NCBI RefSeq assembly: GCF_009469605.1
Contig: NZ_SSXU01000002.1
Span: forward strand, 176,807 to 240,806
Length of the DNA stretch: 64,000 nucleotides
Direction: 5' to 3'
DNA from: Zoogloea sp. 1C4
Lineage (GTDB): Bacteria > Pseudomonadota > Gammaproteobacteria > Burkholderiales > Rhodocyclaceae
Below, one piece after another: positions 29,935-39,409 of this stretch. Under the pieces are notes generated by a model, which did no database searches, was not told the origin of the DNA, and worked only from the letters and a program-made list of their open reading frames with translations. Within the stretch, counting starts at the first letter, position 1, and every line of letters starts with the position of its first letter. The translations under genes were made by a program, and so were the position numbers.

Positions 29935-30896
29935 GCCACGATCACGCCCATCACGGCCACGCCTGCAGCCACGCTCACGGGCACGGCCACAGTCATGGCG
30001 GCCACGGCCATCACCACGGGCCGGCGTCCTACGACCGGGCCTTCGCCATCGGCATCGCCCTCAACATCGGCTTCGTGCTGGTCGAGGCCTTCTATGGCTG
30101 GATGTCCGGCTCCCTCGCGCTGCTGGCCGATGCCGGCCACAACCTGTCCGACGTCGCCGGGCTGATCCTCGCCTGGGGCGCCAGCGCAGCGGCGCGCCTG
30201 CGCCCGACCCACAAGTTCACCTACGGCTGGGCGCGGGCCTCGATCCTCGCGGCACTCGCCAACGGCGTGCTGTTGCTGCTGGCGATGGGCGCCCTGGCCC
30301 TCGAGGCCGTGCAGCGCCTGCAGTCGCCCGAGCCGGTGGCCGGCTGGACGGTGATCGTCGTCGCGGCGATCGGGGTGGTGATCAACGGCATCACCGCCGT
30401 GCTGTTCATGTCTGGCAGCAAGGACGACCTGAACATCCGCGGCGCCTTCCTGCACATGGCGGCCGATGCGCTGGTGTCCCTCGGCGTGGTGGCCGCCGGG
30501 GCGCTGTACCTGCACTTCGGCTGGGCGTGGCTCGATCCGGTGGTCAGTCTGGCGATCGCCGCGGTGATCGTGGTTGGATCGTGGGGGCTGTTCCGTCAGT
30601 CGCTGCACCTGGCCTTCGACGGCGTGCCGGAGGGCATCGATCTCGTCGATGTGCACACCTGGCTTGCCGGCCTGCCCGGCGTTGCGGACGTGCACGACCT
30701 GCACATCTGGGCGCTGGGCACGTCCGAAACCGCGCTGTCGGTGCATCTGGTGATGCCCGGCGGCCACCCGGGCGATGCCTTCCTGATCGATGTGGCCGAA
30801 GGGCTGGCGCACCGCTTCCGCATCCACCACCCCACCATCCAGATCGAGCTCGCCGGGGTGGACGACGGCTGCGCCAAGCCTGCGGCGCTGGGCTGA
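29931..30896 (+). CDS. Cation diffusion facilitator (CzcD-like)
   Basis: A 321-residue CDF exporter. The first 32 residues are very rich in histidine (HDHAHHGHACSHAHGHGHSH). Six membrane helices follow, with the metal site in ADAGHNLSDV (helix 2) and HMAADALVSLG (helix 5). The C-terminal cytoplasmic domain has HDLHIWALG. It exports Zn2+, Co2+ or Cd2+ in exchange for protons. It lies inside the ThiF-nitroreductase-patatin/TIR operon, overlapping the nitroreductase gene by 4 bases, which is odd company for a metal exporter. Confidence 0.92.
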   Translation: MSHDHAHHGHACSHAHGHGHSHGGHGHHHGPASYDRAFAIGIALNIGFVLVEAFYGWMSGSLALLADAGHNLSDVAGLILAWGASAAARLRPTHKFTYGWARASILAALANGVLLLLAMGALALEAVQRLQSPEPVAGWTVIVVAAIGVVINGITAVLFMSGSKDDLNIRGAFLHMAADALVSLGVVAAGALYLHFGWAWLDPVVSLAIAAVIVVGSWGLFRQSLHLAFDGVPEGIDLVDVHTWLAGLPGVADVHDLHIWALGTSETALSVHLVMPGGHPGDAFLIDVAEGLAHRFRIHHPTIQIELAGVDDGCAKPAALG

Positions 30897-30905
30897 GGCG
30901 AGGCC

Positions 30906-32321
30906 ATGTCCACCCTTCCGACACCGCGCACCCGGGTTCATGTCGTGCTCGGGTCGGGCGGCGTCAAGACCCTGGCCTATGTGGGCGCGCTGGCGGTGCT
31001 CGAAGAGGCCGGCATCGAGTTTGCAAGCATCTCGGCCTGCTCGGCGGGCAGCCTGATCGGCGCCCTCGTCGCCACCGGCCTGCCGATGCGCGAAGTGCAG
31101 GCGCGGGTCGAGGCCGTCGATCTGCGCCGTCTGCTGGGCAAGCCCAGCCTGCCCGGGCCGCTGCGCTACGTGTCCTGGCTGCGCTGGCCCTTCGCGCCTT
31201 ACGACAGCGACGCGGTGGTGCAGATCATGGAAGACCTGATCGGCCCCGGCAAAACCTTCGGTGAGATGGCGATCCCCTTCGCCACGGCGGGCATCGACCT
31301 GCTCTCGAAGCAGCTCCTCGTGTATGCCAGCGAAACCCACGCCGACATGAAGGTGACCGAGGCGGTGCGCATTGCGGTGGGCATCCCGCTGTTCTTCCCG
31401 CCCCACGAAGCCGGCGGGCGGGTGGTGGTGGATGCGGCCATCGCCACCCACTGCCCGATCTGGATGGTCGGGCGCTTTGACGACGAGTTCCCCATCGTGG
31501 CGCTTCAGCCGGCGGACGCGCCGGTCACCACGCCGCCCCAGGGCATCGGCCGCTTCATCAAGACCATCGTTGGCGCCGGCGTGGCCAGCCGCGACCACTA
31601 TCTCATCGACGAAATCCCCCGGGCGCGGCTCATCGAGGTGCCGGTGTTCGATCTGGAGATGGAGCAGTTCGACGCCGCCCAGACGCGCAAGCCCTACCTC
31701 TTCGAAGCCGGGCGCCGCGCCGCCACGGCCTGCCTGCGCGACTGGGGAAACGACCTCTCCGGCGAGCGCCGGCGGGCCCAGACGGGCAGCCGGCCTGCCG
31801 ACCGCGTCCACGACGAGCGGGCCGTGATGACCGCCTCGGCGATGATGCGCGGCTTCGCCAACCGCCTGTCGCGCATCTCCCGCAGCCAGCTCTTCATCAG
31901 CTACAGCCACCGGGACAAGGCCTGGCTGGACGTGGTCAAGGCGCCGCTCGAACCCTATGTCGAGCTGCGCGGCCTGCAGGTGTGGGACGATACCCGGATC
32001 GAGGCCGGCGAGATGTGGCGCGACGCCATCGACCGGGCGCTGGCCTCCACCCGTGTCGCCCTGCTGCTGGTGTCGCCGGGCTTTCTGGCCTCGCCCTTCA
32101 TCCGCAGCGAGGAGCTGGGCTTCTTCCTCGAGGCCGCGGCCCGCTACGCGGTCAAGGTGCGCTGGGTGCTCCTCAGTGCGATCGGCGATGCGCCGAATCC
32201 GGTGGGGCACATCCAGGCCATGCACGACATGGCCACGCCTCTCGATGCCCTGTCGGCGCCCGATCTGGTCCGCGCCCTGGCGGCCATCGCGCGCCAGCTG
32301 GCGGCTGATCTGGACGGCTGA
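30906..32321 (+). CDS. Patatin-like phospholipase fused to a TIR domain
   Basis: A 471-residue fusion. Residues 10-270 form a patatin domain: oxyanion loop GSGG (16-19), nucleophile elbow ACSAGS with S46 (the first Gly of GxSxG is Ala) and catalytic Asp D176 in VVVDAAIA (DG in most patatins is DA here). A linker (280-325) leads to a TIR domain (328-455) with LFISYSHRD and SEELGFF, which carries the likely NAD-hydrolase glutamate (E402/E403). Patatin (CapV) and TIR are both well-known abortive-infection effectors; I know of no characterised patatin-TIR fusion. It is the last gene of the operon, 9 bases after the CDF gene. Function is inferred only. Confidence 0.85.
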   Translation: MSTLPTPRTRVHVVLGSGGVKTLAYVGALAVLEEAGIEFASISACSAGSLIGALVATGLPMREVQARVEAVDLRRLLGKPSLPGPLRYVSWLRWPFAPYDSDAVVQIMEDLIGPGKTFGEMAIPFATAGIDLLSKQLLVYASETHADMKVTEAVRIAVGIPLFFPPHEAGGRVVVDAAIATHCPIWMVGRFDDEFPIVALQPADAPVTTPPQGIGRFIKTIVGAGVASRDHYLIDEIPRARLIEVPVFDLEMEQFDAAQTRKPYLFEAGRRAATACLRDWGNDLSGERRRAQTGSRPADRVHDERAVMTASAMMRGFANRLSRISRSQLFISYSHRDKAWLDVVKAPLEPYVELRGLQVWDDTRIEAGEMWRDAIDRALASTRVALLLVSPGFLASPFIRSEELGFFLEAAARYAVKVRWVLLSAIGDAPNPVGHIQAMHDMATPLDALSAPDLVRALAAIARQLAADLDG

Positions 32322-32324
32322 GGT

Positions 32325-32774
32325 TCAGCGCGTCGCCCTGGCCAGAAAGCGGTCCAGCGCCGCGCCGAAGGCCTGCCGGTCGGCCTGGCTGAAGGCCGCC
32401 GGGCCGCCGGTCTGCACCCCGCTGCTGCGCAGCTCTTCCAGAAAATTCCGCATCGACAGCCGCTCGGCGATGTTGGCCGCGGTGTACATCTCGCCCCGCG
32501 GGTTGAGGGCGTGGGCCTGGCGTTCCAGCACCGCCGCGGCCAGCGGAATGTCGGCGGTGATCACCAGATCGCCCGCCGCCAGCGTATCGACGATGTGGGC
32601 GTCGGCCACGTCGAAGCCAGATGGCACCTGAATCGCCCGGATGAAGCGCGACGGCGGCGTGCGCAGCAGCCGGTTGGCCACCACGAAGGTCTGGATCTGC
32701 AGGCGTTCGGCGGCGCGGACGATGATGTCCTTGACCACGGCCGGGCAGGCGTCGGCGTCGATCCAGATTTGCAT
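32325..32774 (-). CDS. YaiI/YqxD family protein (DUF188)
   Basis: A 149-residue protein of the UPF0178 family. It opens with [17 protein letters not shown] and has [24 protein letters not shown] and [12 protein letters not shown], the four conserved blocks. The fold is PIN-like with conserved Asp residues, suggesting a nuclease-like or nucleotide-binding role, but the function is unproven. Convergent with the patatin-TIR gene; the stops lie 3 bases apart. Confidence 0.9.
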   Translation of the reverse strand: MQIWIDADACPAVVKDIIVRAAERLQIQTFVVANRLLRTPPSRFIRAIQVPSGFDVADAHIVDTLAAGDLVITADIPLAAAVLERQAHALNPRGEMYTAANIAERLSMRNFLEELRSSGVQTGGPAAFSQADRQAFGAALDRFLARATR

Positions 32775-33118
32775 GATGCGTGGGGCGTGAGAGGGAAGGG
32801 CGCCAGTGTAACCCCGGCCGCGCCGGCGTTTCTGTTGCCGAAAAACAACGGATTCCGGTGGCCCCCAGCGGAAAACCCTCAATTCGCCCGGTGTCCGACC
32901 GTTAATCGCGGCATTGTGCACAGCAATATAAGCAAAGACGGACTAGTTTGAAGTCACGCCGTCGATCAGTGCTGTAGCCCAAGAGAGAAAAAAGAGGAGA
33001 CAAGGCGCCGGCTCGAACCCCAGGTTCGGGTTGTGTCGCACCGGGCGAGGGATGCGTCCCCCGCGCAGGTGCCCCACGACCAGCCGGCTGGTGGTTGATT
33101 CACCGCGGTCTCCTCATC
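32775..33118. promoter_or_regulatory. Control region before the fumarate reductase operon
   Basis: A gene-free 344 bases. I see an imperfect dyad ATTGTGCACAGCAAT near 32915 and a purine-rich stretch (GAGAGAAAAAAGAGGAGACA) near 32982. I do not see a clear FNR box (TTGAT, 4 bases, ATCAA), which would have been expected for an anaerobic operon. Confidence 0.35.
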
Positions 33119-33949
33119 ATGACGCGTTCCATCGAACAGACCGGGCTCTTCCAGCCCGACGCCGCCGCCCCGGCCATTCCGGGCATTCCGGCTGCGGTTT
33201 CCCATCCCGCCCACGCCGCCCGCCGCCTGAAGAAGAGCCGCTGGCCGGCCCGGCTCGACCTGCTCCAGAGCGCCTCCGGGCTGTTTCTGGCGGTCTTTCT
33301 GGTGGCGCACATGTTCTTCGTGTCGTCCATCCTCATCAGCCGCGATGCCTTCTACACCGTCGCCCGCTTCTTCGAGGCCGGCTGGCTGTTCGGCACGCCC
33401 CAGCCGTGGGTCGTGTCGTGCGTGGTGGGCTTCGTGCTGGCGGTCTTCGTCGGCCACGCGTGGCTGGCGCTGCGCAAGTTTCCCGCCAACTGGCGCCAGT
33501 ACCGGGCCTTTGCCGAGCATCGCCGGCAGCTGCGCCACAGCGACACCGGCCTGTGGTGGCTGCAGTTGTGGACCGGCTTTGCGCTGTTCTTTCTGGGCTC
33601 CGTGCACCTCTACGGCATGCTCGTCCATCCCGAGCTGATCGGCCCCTATGAATCCGCCGACCGCATCTGGACGGGCACCATGTGGCCGCTCTACCTGCTG
33701 CTGCTGTTCGCGGTCGAGCTTCACGGCAGCGTCGGCCTGTACCGGCTGGCCCTCAAGTGGGGCTGGCTCGAAGGGCGCGACCCGGCCGCCAGCCGGCGCC
33801 GCCTGCGGGCGGTGAAGACGGCCTTCAGCGTGTTCTTCGTGGGCCTCGGCCTCGTCACCCTGCTGGCCTACGTTCAGCTGGGCATCGCCCATGCCGACCG
33901 CGCCGGCGAACCCTACGTGCCCACCGCGGCCAAGACCGCCCGGGGCTGA
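33119..33949 (+). CDS. frdC: Fumarate reductase dihaem cytochrome b subunit
   Basis: A 276-residue membrane anchor. Five helices are visible after a 45-residue polar N-terminus: [78 protein letters not shown] and [20 protein letters not shown]. Histidines in helices 1, 2, 3 and 4 suit two b-haems. Size and gene order C-A-B match the Wolinella succinogenes quinol:fumarate reductase. ATG 33119 is preferred to an upstream TTG. It exchanges electrons with menaquinol or quinone in the membrane. Confidence 0.85.
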   Translation: MTRSIEQTGLFQPDAAAPAIPGIPAAVSHPAHAARRLKKSRWPARLDLLQSASGLFLAVFLVAHMFFVSSILISRDAFYTVARFFEAGWLFGTPQPWVVSCVVGFVLAVFVGHAWLALRKFPANWRQYRAFAEHRRQLRHSDTGLWWLQLWTGFALFFLGSVHLYGMLVHPELIGPYESADRIWTGTMWPLYLLLLFAVELHGSVGLYRLALKWGWLEGRDPAASRRRLRAVKTAFSVFFVGLGLVTLLAYVQLGIAHADRAGEPYVPTAAKTARG

Positions 33950-33951
33950 CC

Positions 33952-35931
33952 ATGCGCATCCACTACACCGACGTGCTGGTGATCGGCGGCGGCCTCGCGG
34001 GCCTTCGCGCTGCCGTGGGCGCCCGGCGCCGCGGCCACGACGTGATCATCCTGAGCCTCGTCCCGCCCAAGCGGTCCCACTCGGCCGCGGCCCAGGGTGG
34101 CATGCAGGCCAGCCTCGGCAACACCGCCATGGGCGCCGGCGACAACGAGGACGTGCACTTTGAAGACACCGTGCGCGGCTCCGACTGGGGCTGCGACCAG
34201 CAGGTGGCGCGCCTCTTCGTGCACACAGCCCCCCAGGCCGTGCGCGAACTCGCCGCCTGGGGCGTGCCCTGGAACCGCATCCAGGCCGGCCCCCGGGAGG
34301 TGGTGATGGACGGCCAGCGGGTGACGCTCACCGAACCCGCCGCCATGCACGGCCTCATCGCCGCGCGGGATTTTGGCGGCACCAAGAAGTGGCGCACCTG
34401 CTTCGTCTCGGATGGCACCGGCCACGCCATGCTCTACGCGGTCTCCGACCAGGCCGTGGCCGAAAGCATCCCGGTGCATGAGCGCACCGAAGCCATCGCG
34501 CTGATCCATGACGGCCAGCGCTGCCACGGCGCCATCGTGCGCGATCTCGTCACCGGCGAACTCTCGGCTTACGTGGCCAAGGCCACCTGCATCGCCACCG
34601 GCGGCTTCGGGCGGATCTACCGGGTCAGCTCCAACGCCGTCATCAACGAAGGCATCGGCGCCGCCATTGCGCTGGAGACCGGCGTGGTGCCCCTGGGCAA
34701 CTTGGAGGCGGTGCAGTTTCACCCGACCACCATCTTCCCCGCCGGCATCCTCGTCACCGAAGGGTGCCGGGGCGACGGCGGGCTGCTGCGCGACGCCAAG
34801 GGCCACCGCTTCATGCCCGACTACGAGCCCGAAAAGCGCGAGCTGGCCTCCCGCGATGTGGTGTCGCGGCGTATGGAAGAGCACATCCGCGCCGGCCACG
34901 GGGTGAAGACCCGCTTCGGCGAACACCTGTGGCTGGACATCACCCTGCTCGGCAAGGCCCACATCGACGGCCGCCTGCGCGAGGTGAAGGAGATCTGCCA
35001 GCACTTCCTGGGCATCGACCCGGCCCGCGACATGATCCCCGTGCGCCCGGCCCAGCATTACTCGATGGGCGGTATCCGCACCGACGCCGCGGGGCACGCC
35101 CGCGGCCTTGCCGGCCTGTTCGCCTGTGGCGAGGCCGCCTGCTGGGATCTCCACGGCTTCAACCGGCTGGGTGGCAACTCGGTGGCCGAAACGGTCGTCG
35201 CCGGCATGATCGTCGGCGAGAAGATGGCCGACTTCGTGGAATCCGACGCAGGCGATCTGCATGTCTCCACCGCCCTCGTGCGGGAGTTCCTCGAACGGGA
35301 GCAGGCAAAGCTCGACACTTTGCTGCATGGCAACGGAAGCGAAAGCGCAGCCGAACTCACACGACGGATGCAGGACATCATGACCGAGAAGGTGGGCATC
35401 TTCCGCCGCGGCGATCTGCTCGAATCCGCGGTGACAGAACTCCGGCAACTGCTGGAGAAGAGCCGCCACATCGGCATCGCCACCCGCCGCCCCGGCAGCA
35501 ACCCCGAGCTGGTGGCCGCCTACCGGGTGCAGAAGATGCTCAAGCTCGCCCTGTGCGTGGCCCACGGCGCGCTCACCCGCACCGAGAGCCGCGGCGCCCA
35601 CTACCGCGAGGACTACCCCGCCCGCGACGACGCCAACTGGCTCAAGCGCACCCTCGCCACCTGGCACGGCGACGACACCCTGCCGACCCTCGCCTGGGAA
35701 GACCTGGACGTGGCGGCGATGGAGCTGCCCCCCGGCTGGCGCGGCTACGGCGCCCGCAACGCCATCGAACACCCGGCCACGGCTATCCGCGCGGACGAGA
35801 TCAACGCCATCCGCAAAGCCTTCGGCCACGCCGACCGATACACCCTGCAACACGCCCTGATGCCCTTCGACCATCTGCTCCCGGAACGCTACCGGGGCCG
35901 CAACGAAAGGCCCGGAGACGACACACCATGA
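33952..35931 (+). CDS. frdA: Fumarate reductase flavoprotein subunit
   Basis: A 659-residue FAD protein. The dinucleotide motif [14 protein letters not shown] is at the N-terminus; the FAD-linked histidine is H43 (SHSAAAQGG). Substrate-site residues are in [23 protein letters not shown] and in the [11 protein letters not shown] loop. The length matches Wolinella FrdA and exceeds that of proteobacterial SdhA. It is 2 bases after frdC and overlaps the next gene by 4 bases. Fumarate reduction or succinate oxidation cannot be told apart by sequence alone. Confidence 0.9.
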   Translation: MRIHYTDVLVIGGGLAGLRAAVGARRRGHDVIILSLVPPKRSHSAAAQGGMQASLGNTAMGAGDNEDVHFEDTVRGSDWGCDQQVARLFVHTAPQAVRELAAWGVPWNRIQAGPREVVMDGQRVTLTEPAAMHGLIAARDFGGTKKWRTCFVSDGTGHAMLYAVSDQAVAESIPVHERTEAIALIHDGQRCHGAIVRDLVTGELSAYVAKATCIATGGFGRIYRVSSNAVINEGIGAAIALETGVVPLGNLEAVQFHPTTIFPAGILVTEGCRGDGGLLRDAKGHRFMPDYEPEKRELASRDVVSRRMEEHIRAGHGVKTRFGEHLWLDITLLGKAHIDGRLREVKEICQHFLGIDPARDMIPVRPAQHYSMGGIRTDAAGHARGLAGLFACGEAACWDLHGFNRLGGNSVAETVVAGMIVGEKMADFVESDAGDLHVSTALVREFLEREQAKLDTLLHGNGSESAAELTRRMQDIMTEKVGIFRRGDLLESAVTELRQLLEKSRHIGIATRRPGSNPELVAAYRVQKMLKLALCVAHGALTRTESRGAHYREDYPARDDANWLKRTLATWHGDDTLPTLAWEDLDVAAMELPPGWRGYGARNAIEHPATAIRADEINAIRKAFGHADRYTLQHALMPFDHLLPERYRGRNERPGDDTP

Positions 35932-36257
35932 ACGCTCCCATGTCCCACGTCCGCACCGTCACCCTCCATCTGCGCACCCTCACCGGCGGTTCCACCCCGG
36001 TCGAGATCGTCGAAACCCCCGACATGACCCTGCTGGGCGCCATCAAACAGGCCAAGGGCGCACTGCCGCCCACCTGGGCCGACACCTTCATGTGCCACTC
36101 CGGCGCCTGCAACACCTGCAGTGTGACGATCAACGGCGTGCCCGGCGTGCCCTGTACCGCCTTCATCCGCGACCTGGGCCGCGACATCGCCGTCGCCCCC
36201 GGCATCCACGCCGAAGGCTGGGACGGCCTGCGTACCCCCGTGCGCGGCGGCCACTGA
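35928..36257 (+). CDS. Extra [2Fe-2S] ferredoxin-domain protein between frdA and frdB
   Basis: A 109-residue protein with CHSGACNTC and a distal cysteine in GVPC, the ligand pattern of a plant-type [2Fe-2S] cluster. It aligns by eye with the N-terminal domain of the following FrdB (similar starting strand [11 protein letters not shown], similar cysteine spacing and the following F/C-x-RDL segment) but lacks the [4Fe-4S]/[3Fe-4S] part. It looks like a duplicated and trimmed FrdB N-terminus. It overlaps the frdA stop by 4 bases. It could be an additional electron carrier or an assembly factor; no known fumarate reductase that I recall has it. Confidence 0.8.
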   Translation: MNAPMSHVRTVTLHLRTLTGGSTPVEIVETPDMTLLGAIKQAKGALPPTWADTFMCHSGACNTCSVTINGVPGVPCTAFIRDLGRDIAVAPGIHAEGWDGLRTPVRGGH

Positions 36258-36292
36258 GCCCGCCCCCGCCCCCCCCCGCGAAAGGCCCCGCC

Positions 36293-37018
36293 ATGACAGC
36301 CCCCCGCAGCCTCACCCTGCGCATCCTGCGCAGCAGCCCGGGCGAGGGCATCGCCCCCCACTGGCAGGATTTCCTCGTGGAGGAAGCCGAGGGCATGACC
36401 CTCTTCCTTGCCCTGGGCGAAGTCCGCGAGCGCCTCGACCCCTCGCTGCAGTTCGACTTCGTGTGCCGCGCCGGCATCTGCGGCAGCTGCGCGATGCTCG
36501 TCAACGGCAAGCCCACCCTCGCGTGCCGCTGCCTCACCCGCGACCTCGACCCCCTCATCACCCTGGCGCCCCTGCCGGTGTTCGAGCTGATCGGCGATCT
36601 GTCGGTGAACACCGGCAAGTGGATGCGTGGCACCGCCGAACGCCTCGAAACCTGGATCCACAGCCAGGAAGAAACCGCCCTCACCGCGGTGGAGGCCCCG
36701 ATGGAGCCGGCCCTCGCCGAAGCCATCTACGAGCTCGACCGCTGCATCGAATGCGGCTGCTGCATCGCCGGCTGCGGCACCGCCCAGATGCGCCCGGATT
36801 TCGTCGGCGCCGTCGGCCTCAACAAGATCGCCCGCTTCCGCCTCGACCCGCGGGACACCCGCAGCGACGACGACTTCTATGAACTCATCGGCGACGACAC
36901 CGGCGTGTTCGGCTGCATGAGCCTCCTCGGCTGCCACGACGTATGCCCGAAGGGGCTGTCGCTGCAGACGCAGATCGCGTTTTTGCGCCGCAAGATGGCG
37001 GTGGTCGGCATCAAGTAG
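36293..37018 (+). CDS. frdB: Fumarate reductase iron-sulfur subunit
   Basis: A 241-residue subunit with three clusters: the [2Fe-2S] domain (CRAGICGSC, later ACRC), and the C-terminal domain with CIECGCCIAGC and CMSLLGCHDVCPKG, which ligate the [4Fe-4S] and [3Fe-4S] clusters. Length equals that of Wolinella FrdB (about 239). AAGG precedes the ATG at 36293. A clear hairpin terminator follows at 37035-37064. Confidence 0.9.
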   Translation: MTAPRSLTLRILRSSPGEGIAPHWQDFLVEEAEGMTLFLALGEVRERLDPSLQFDFVCRAGICGSCAMLVNGKPTLACRCLTRDLDPLITLAPLPVFELIGDLSVNTGKWMRGTAERLETWIHSQEETALTAVEAPMEPALAEAIYELDRCIECGCCIAGCGTAQMRPDFVGAVGLNKIARFRLDPRDTRSDDDFYELIGDDTGVFGCMSLLGCHDVCPKGLSLQTQIAFLRRKMAVVGIK

Positions 37019-37034
37019 GCCGCCCGGCCGATCC

Positions 37035-37064
37035 GGCCGCCGGTGTCCGCCGGCGGCCCATTTT
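37035..37064 (+). terminator. Terminator of the fumarate reductase operon
   Basis: GGCCGCCGG pairs with CCGGCGGCC around a 6-base loop and is followed by CATTTTC, 16 bases after the frdB stop. Confidence 0.7.
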
Positions 37065-37249
37065 CTTCCGATTGGTTTCTCCGTTTGTGCCGCGTGGGTG
37101 CGCCCCGTGGCCTGTCGGCCCGCGCGTGTCGCAATCACTTAATTTTATTCAATCATTTAATTAATCTTTGTATGATTGCAGCTCCACGGCGCAGCCCCTG
37201 ACCTCCATCCCTCTGGCTCTCCGGTTTCATCTTTTGAAGCATTCGCGCG

Positions 37250-38137
37250 ATGGCTAACCTGATTACTCCGCGGGACTTGCCCACCTGGGTGCCAGGCCGG
37301 ATCACCTCGTCGAGCGACGGTCTGGGCTGGAAGAACGTCGGGCACCGGGCCTACCGCTACACCGGGCTCGACGTGCCGATCCCGCCGATGGATCACTTCA
37401 TGGTGGTGCGCTACCACGCGGGCGTCACGCCGATGGACCGCTGCGTCGAGGGGCGCTGGAGCCGCAAGCGCTGCACGCCCGGCGACTTCTCGCTGCTCAC
37501 CCGCTCTGAGTCGTCCCACTGGCACTGGACCCAGTGCATCGAGGTCTCCCACACCTATCTCTCCGAAGCCCTGATGGCCCGCGTGGCCTCCGACGTCACC
37601 GAGCGCAGCGTGGCCGAGGTGCGGCTGCACGACGTGCTGCAGGGGCAGGACCCGGTGGTCACGCAGATCGTCGATTCGATCACCCTCGAGGCGCGCCAGC
37701 GCGGGCTGGGCGGCAGCCTCTACGTGGAGGCGCTGTCGATCCAGCTGGCGGTGCATCTGTTCCGCAAGTACGCGCGCTTCACCTTCCGCGACGAGATGCC
37801 CGCCGGCCCGCTGTCGCCCAGCCGGGTGCGGCGGCTCGAGGAGTTCGTCGAAACCCACCTGCACGAAGGCATCACCATCGAGCAGATGGCCGAGACCCTC
37901 GGGCTCGGGATCTGGACCTTCACCAAGCACTTCCGCGCCTCGATGGGCTGTTCGCCCTACGAGTTCGTGATGACGCGTCGGGTCGAGCGGGCTGCGCGCC
38001 TGCTCACCACCCGCGGGCTGGCCATCAAGGAAGTGGCCGCCATGTGCGGCTTTGCCGACCAGGCCCACCTGACCCGCGTGATGCGTGCGCGGCTGGGCAC
38101 CACGCCAGCCCGGCTGAAGAAGGACGGCGGCGCCTGA
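37250..38137 (+). CDS. AraC/XylS family transcriptional regulator
   Basis: A 295-residue regulator. The C-terminal 100 residues hold two helix-turn-helix motifs (ITIEQMAETLGLGIWTFTKHF and LAIKEVAAMCGFADQAHLTRVM); the second is the AraC signature. The N-terminal part (1-180) is an effector domain of the ChnR/XylS-like type. It stands at the end of, and convergent with, the Baeyer-Villiger cluster, which in cyclohexanol degraders is controlled by the AraC-type ChnR. A three-fold direct repeat before the monooxygenase gene (41983-42010) is a good candidate target. Confidence 0.85.
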   Translation: MANLITPRDLPTWVPGRITSSSDGLGWKNVGHRAYRYTGLDVPIPPMDHFMVVRYHAGVTPMDRCVEGRWSRKRCTPGDFSLLTRSESSHWHWTQCIEVSHTYLSEALMARVASDVTERSVAEVRLHDVLQGQDPVVTQIVDSITLEARQRGLGGSLYVEALSIQLAVHLFRKYARFTFRDEMPAGPLSPSRVRRLEEFVETHLHEGITIEQMAETLGLGIWTFTKHFRASMGCSPYEFVMTRRVERAARLLTTRGLAIKEVAAMCGFADQAHLTRVMRARLGTTPARLKKDGGA

Positions 38138-38198
38138 CGCGGCGTTCGTCGGCCGTCCTGCAAGCCACGGTCTCTCCCAAACCCCCTCAGCGCCACCC

Positions 38199-38233
38199 AA
38201 AAAAAATGGCGCACCAGGTTGCCCTGATGCGCC
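38199..38233 (-). terminator. Intrinsic terminator of the Baeyer-Villiger operon
   Basis: On the minus strand GGCGCATCAGG and CCTGGTGCGCC form an 11-bp stem closed by a GCAA loop, followed by A and eight T. It lies 76 bases after the hydrolase stop. Confidence 0.88.
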
Positions 38234-38308
38234 GCAAAGGCACCCGCGGGGAGCGCCGGTGCCGTCGCGTCCCTGCTGAAGGACGACGTCACCTTTTCGG
38301 AGGTGGTG

Positions 38309-39349
38309 CTAGCGGGCGAGGAGTTCCCGCAGATGGCTGTCCACTTCGGCAATGGCGTGGGCGTCGGTGCCGAACAGGGCGAGGTGGCCGTCGATGCTGC
38401 TCACGGGGCGGAACTCGCTGTTCGGGATCAACTGCTGCTCGGCCACGCAGTCGCTGGGTGGAAAGAACATGTCGTGGCTGATCGGCATCACGAAGGTCTT
38501 GGCCTTGATGCGGCCCAGGGCTTCGGCGAGATTGCCGCCGGTGTGGCGGCTCACGTCGCCGCGCTGCCACTTCCAGGCCATGGCGAGCAGGTTGTTCGGG
38601 TCCATCGGGCCGAAGTAGCCGGTCATGAACTGGTCCACGAAGGCCGGCACCGATTCGAAGCCCAGCACCCGGTGGCGCCCGCAGCGGAAGAACTCCGTGC
38701 TCCAGCCCATCACCGTCCAGATCTTGGCGTGGCGCTTGAGGCCCGCCGCCACGTCGGCCGCCGATGAATAGTCGCCGTTGCGGAAACCCGGGTCGGTGGT
38801 GATCGCCTCGACAAGGGTCTCGGTGAACACGAAGTCATGCTCGGTGTTGCAGGCGGTGCCGGCGATGGGCGCGGCGCGCTCGACCATGTCCGGGTAGCGC
38901 ACCGCCCATTCGTAGGTCTGCTGGGCGCCCATCGAGCCGCCCACCACCAGCGCCAGGCGGTCGATGCCGAAGTGTTCGGTGAGCAGCCGGTGCTGGGCGC
39001 GCACGTCGTCGCCGATGCGCACTTTCGGAAAGTTCGGCCCGGCGATGGCGGCCGGCGCGTTGCTCGGCGACAGGGACAGGCCGTTGCCGATCTGGTTCAC
39101 CACGATGATGAAGTAGCGCGTCGGGTCGAGGGCGTGGCCCGGCCCGATGTACACCTGCTCCATGATCTTGCTGGTGCCGGAATACCAGGTGGGCACCAGG
39201 ATGGCGTTGTCCCGGGCGGCGTTGAGGTTGCCGTGGGTGGCCACGGCGAGGGTGCAGTCGGGCAGCACGCCACCTTCCTCCAGCTCCAGCGAGCCGATGT
39301 TGATGGTCTTGAACGGACCGTGGTTGTCCTGGCTGTAATAGTTGTTCAT
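38309..39349 (-). CDS. Alpha/beta hydrolase, MetX (homoserine acetyltransferase)-like
   Basis: A 346-residue alpha/beta-hydrolase fold enzyme resembling homoserine/serine O-acetyltransferases. It has the nucleophile elbow VVGGSMGAQQ, the NQIGNGLSLSPSN loop, a C-terminal SHDMFFPP containing an Asp, and IDGHLALFG containing the catalytic His. In the context of a Baeyer-Villiger monooxygenase it more probably opens the ester or lactone product than makes amino acids; many members of this family are misnamed hydrolases. It is the last gene of the three-gene operon, 60 bases after the dehydrogenase gene. Confidence 0.8.
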   Translation of the reverse strand: MNNYYSQDNHGPFKTINIGSLELEEGGVLPDCTLAVATHGNLNAARDNAILVPTWYSGTSKIMEQVYIGPGHALDPTRYFIIVVNQIGNGLSLSPSNAPAAIAGPNFPKVRIGDDVRAQHRLLTEHFGIDRLALVVGGSMGAQQTYEWAVRYPDMVERAAPIAGTACNTEHDFVFTETLVEAITTDPGFRNGDYSSAADVAAGLKRHAKIWTVMGWSTEFFRCGRHRVLGFESVPAFVDQFMTGYFGPMDPNNLLAMAWKWQRGDVSRHTGGNLAEALGRIKAKTFVMPISHDMFFPPSDCVAEQQLIPNSEFRPVSSIDGHLALFGTDAHAIAEVDSHLRELLAR

Positions 39350-39409
39350 GTCGATTTCCTCCGGTGGGTGCCCGGCCGCGCAGGGCGGCCGGTGCTGCGG
39401 GGTGGGGGC

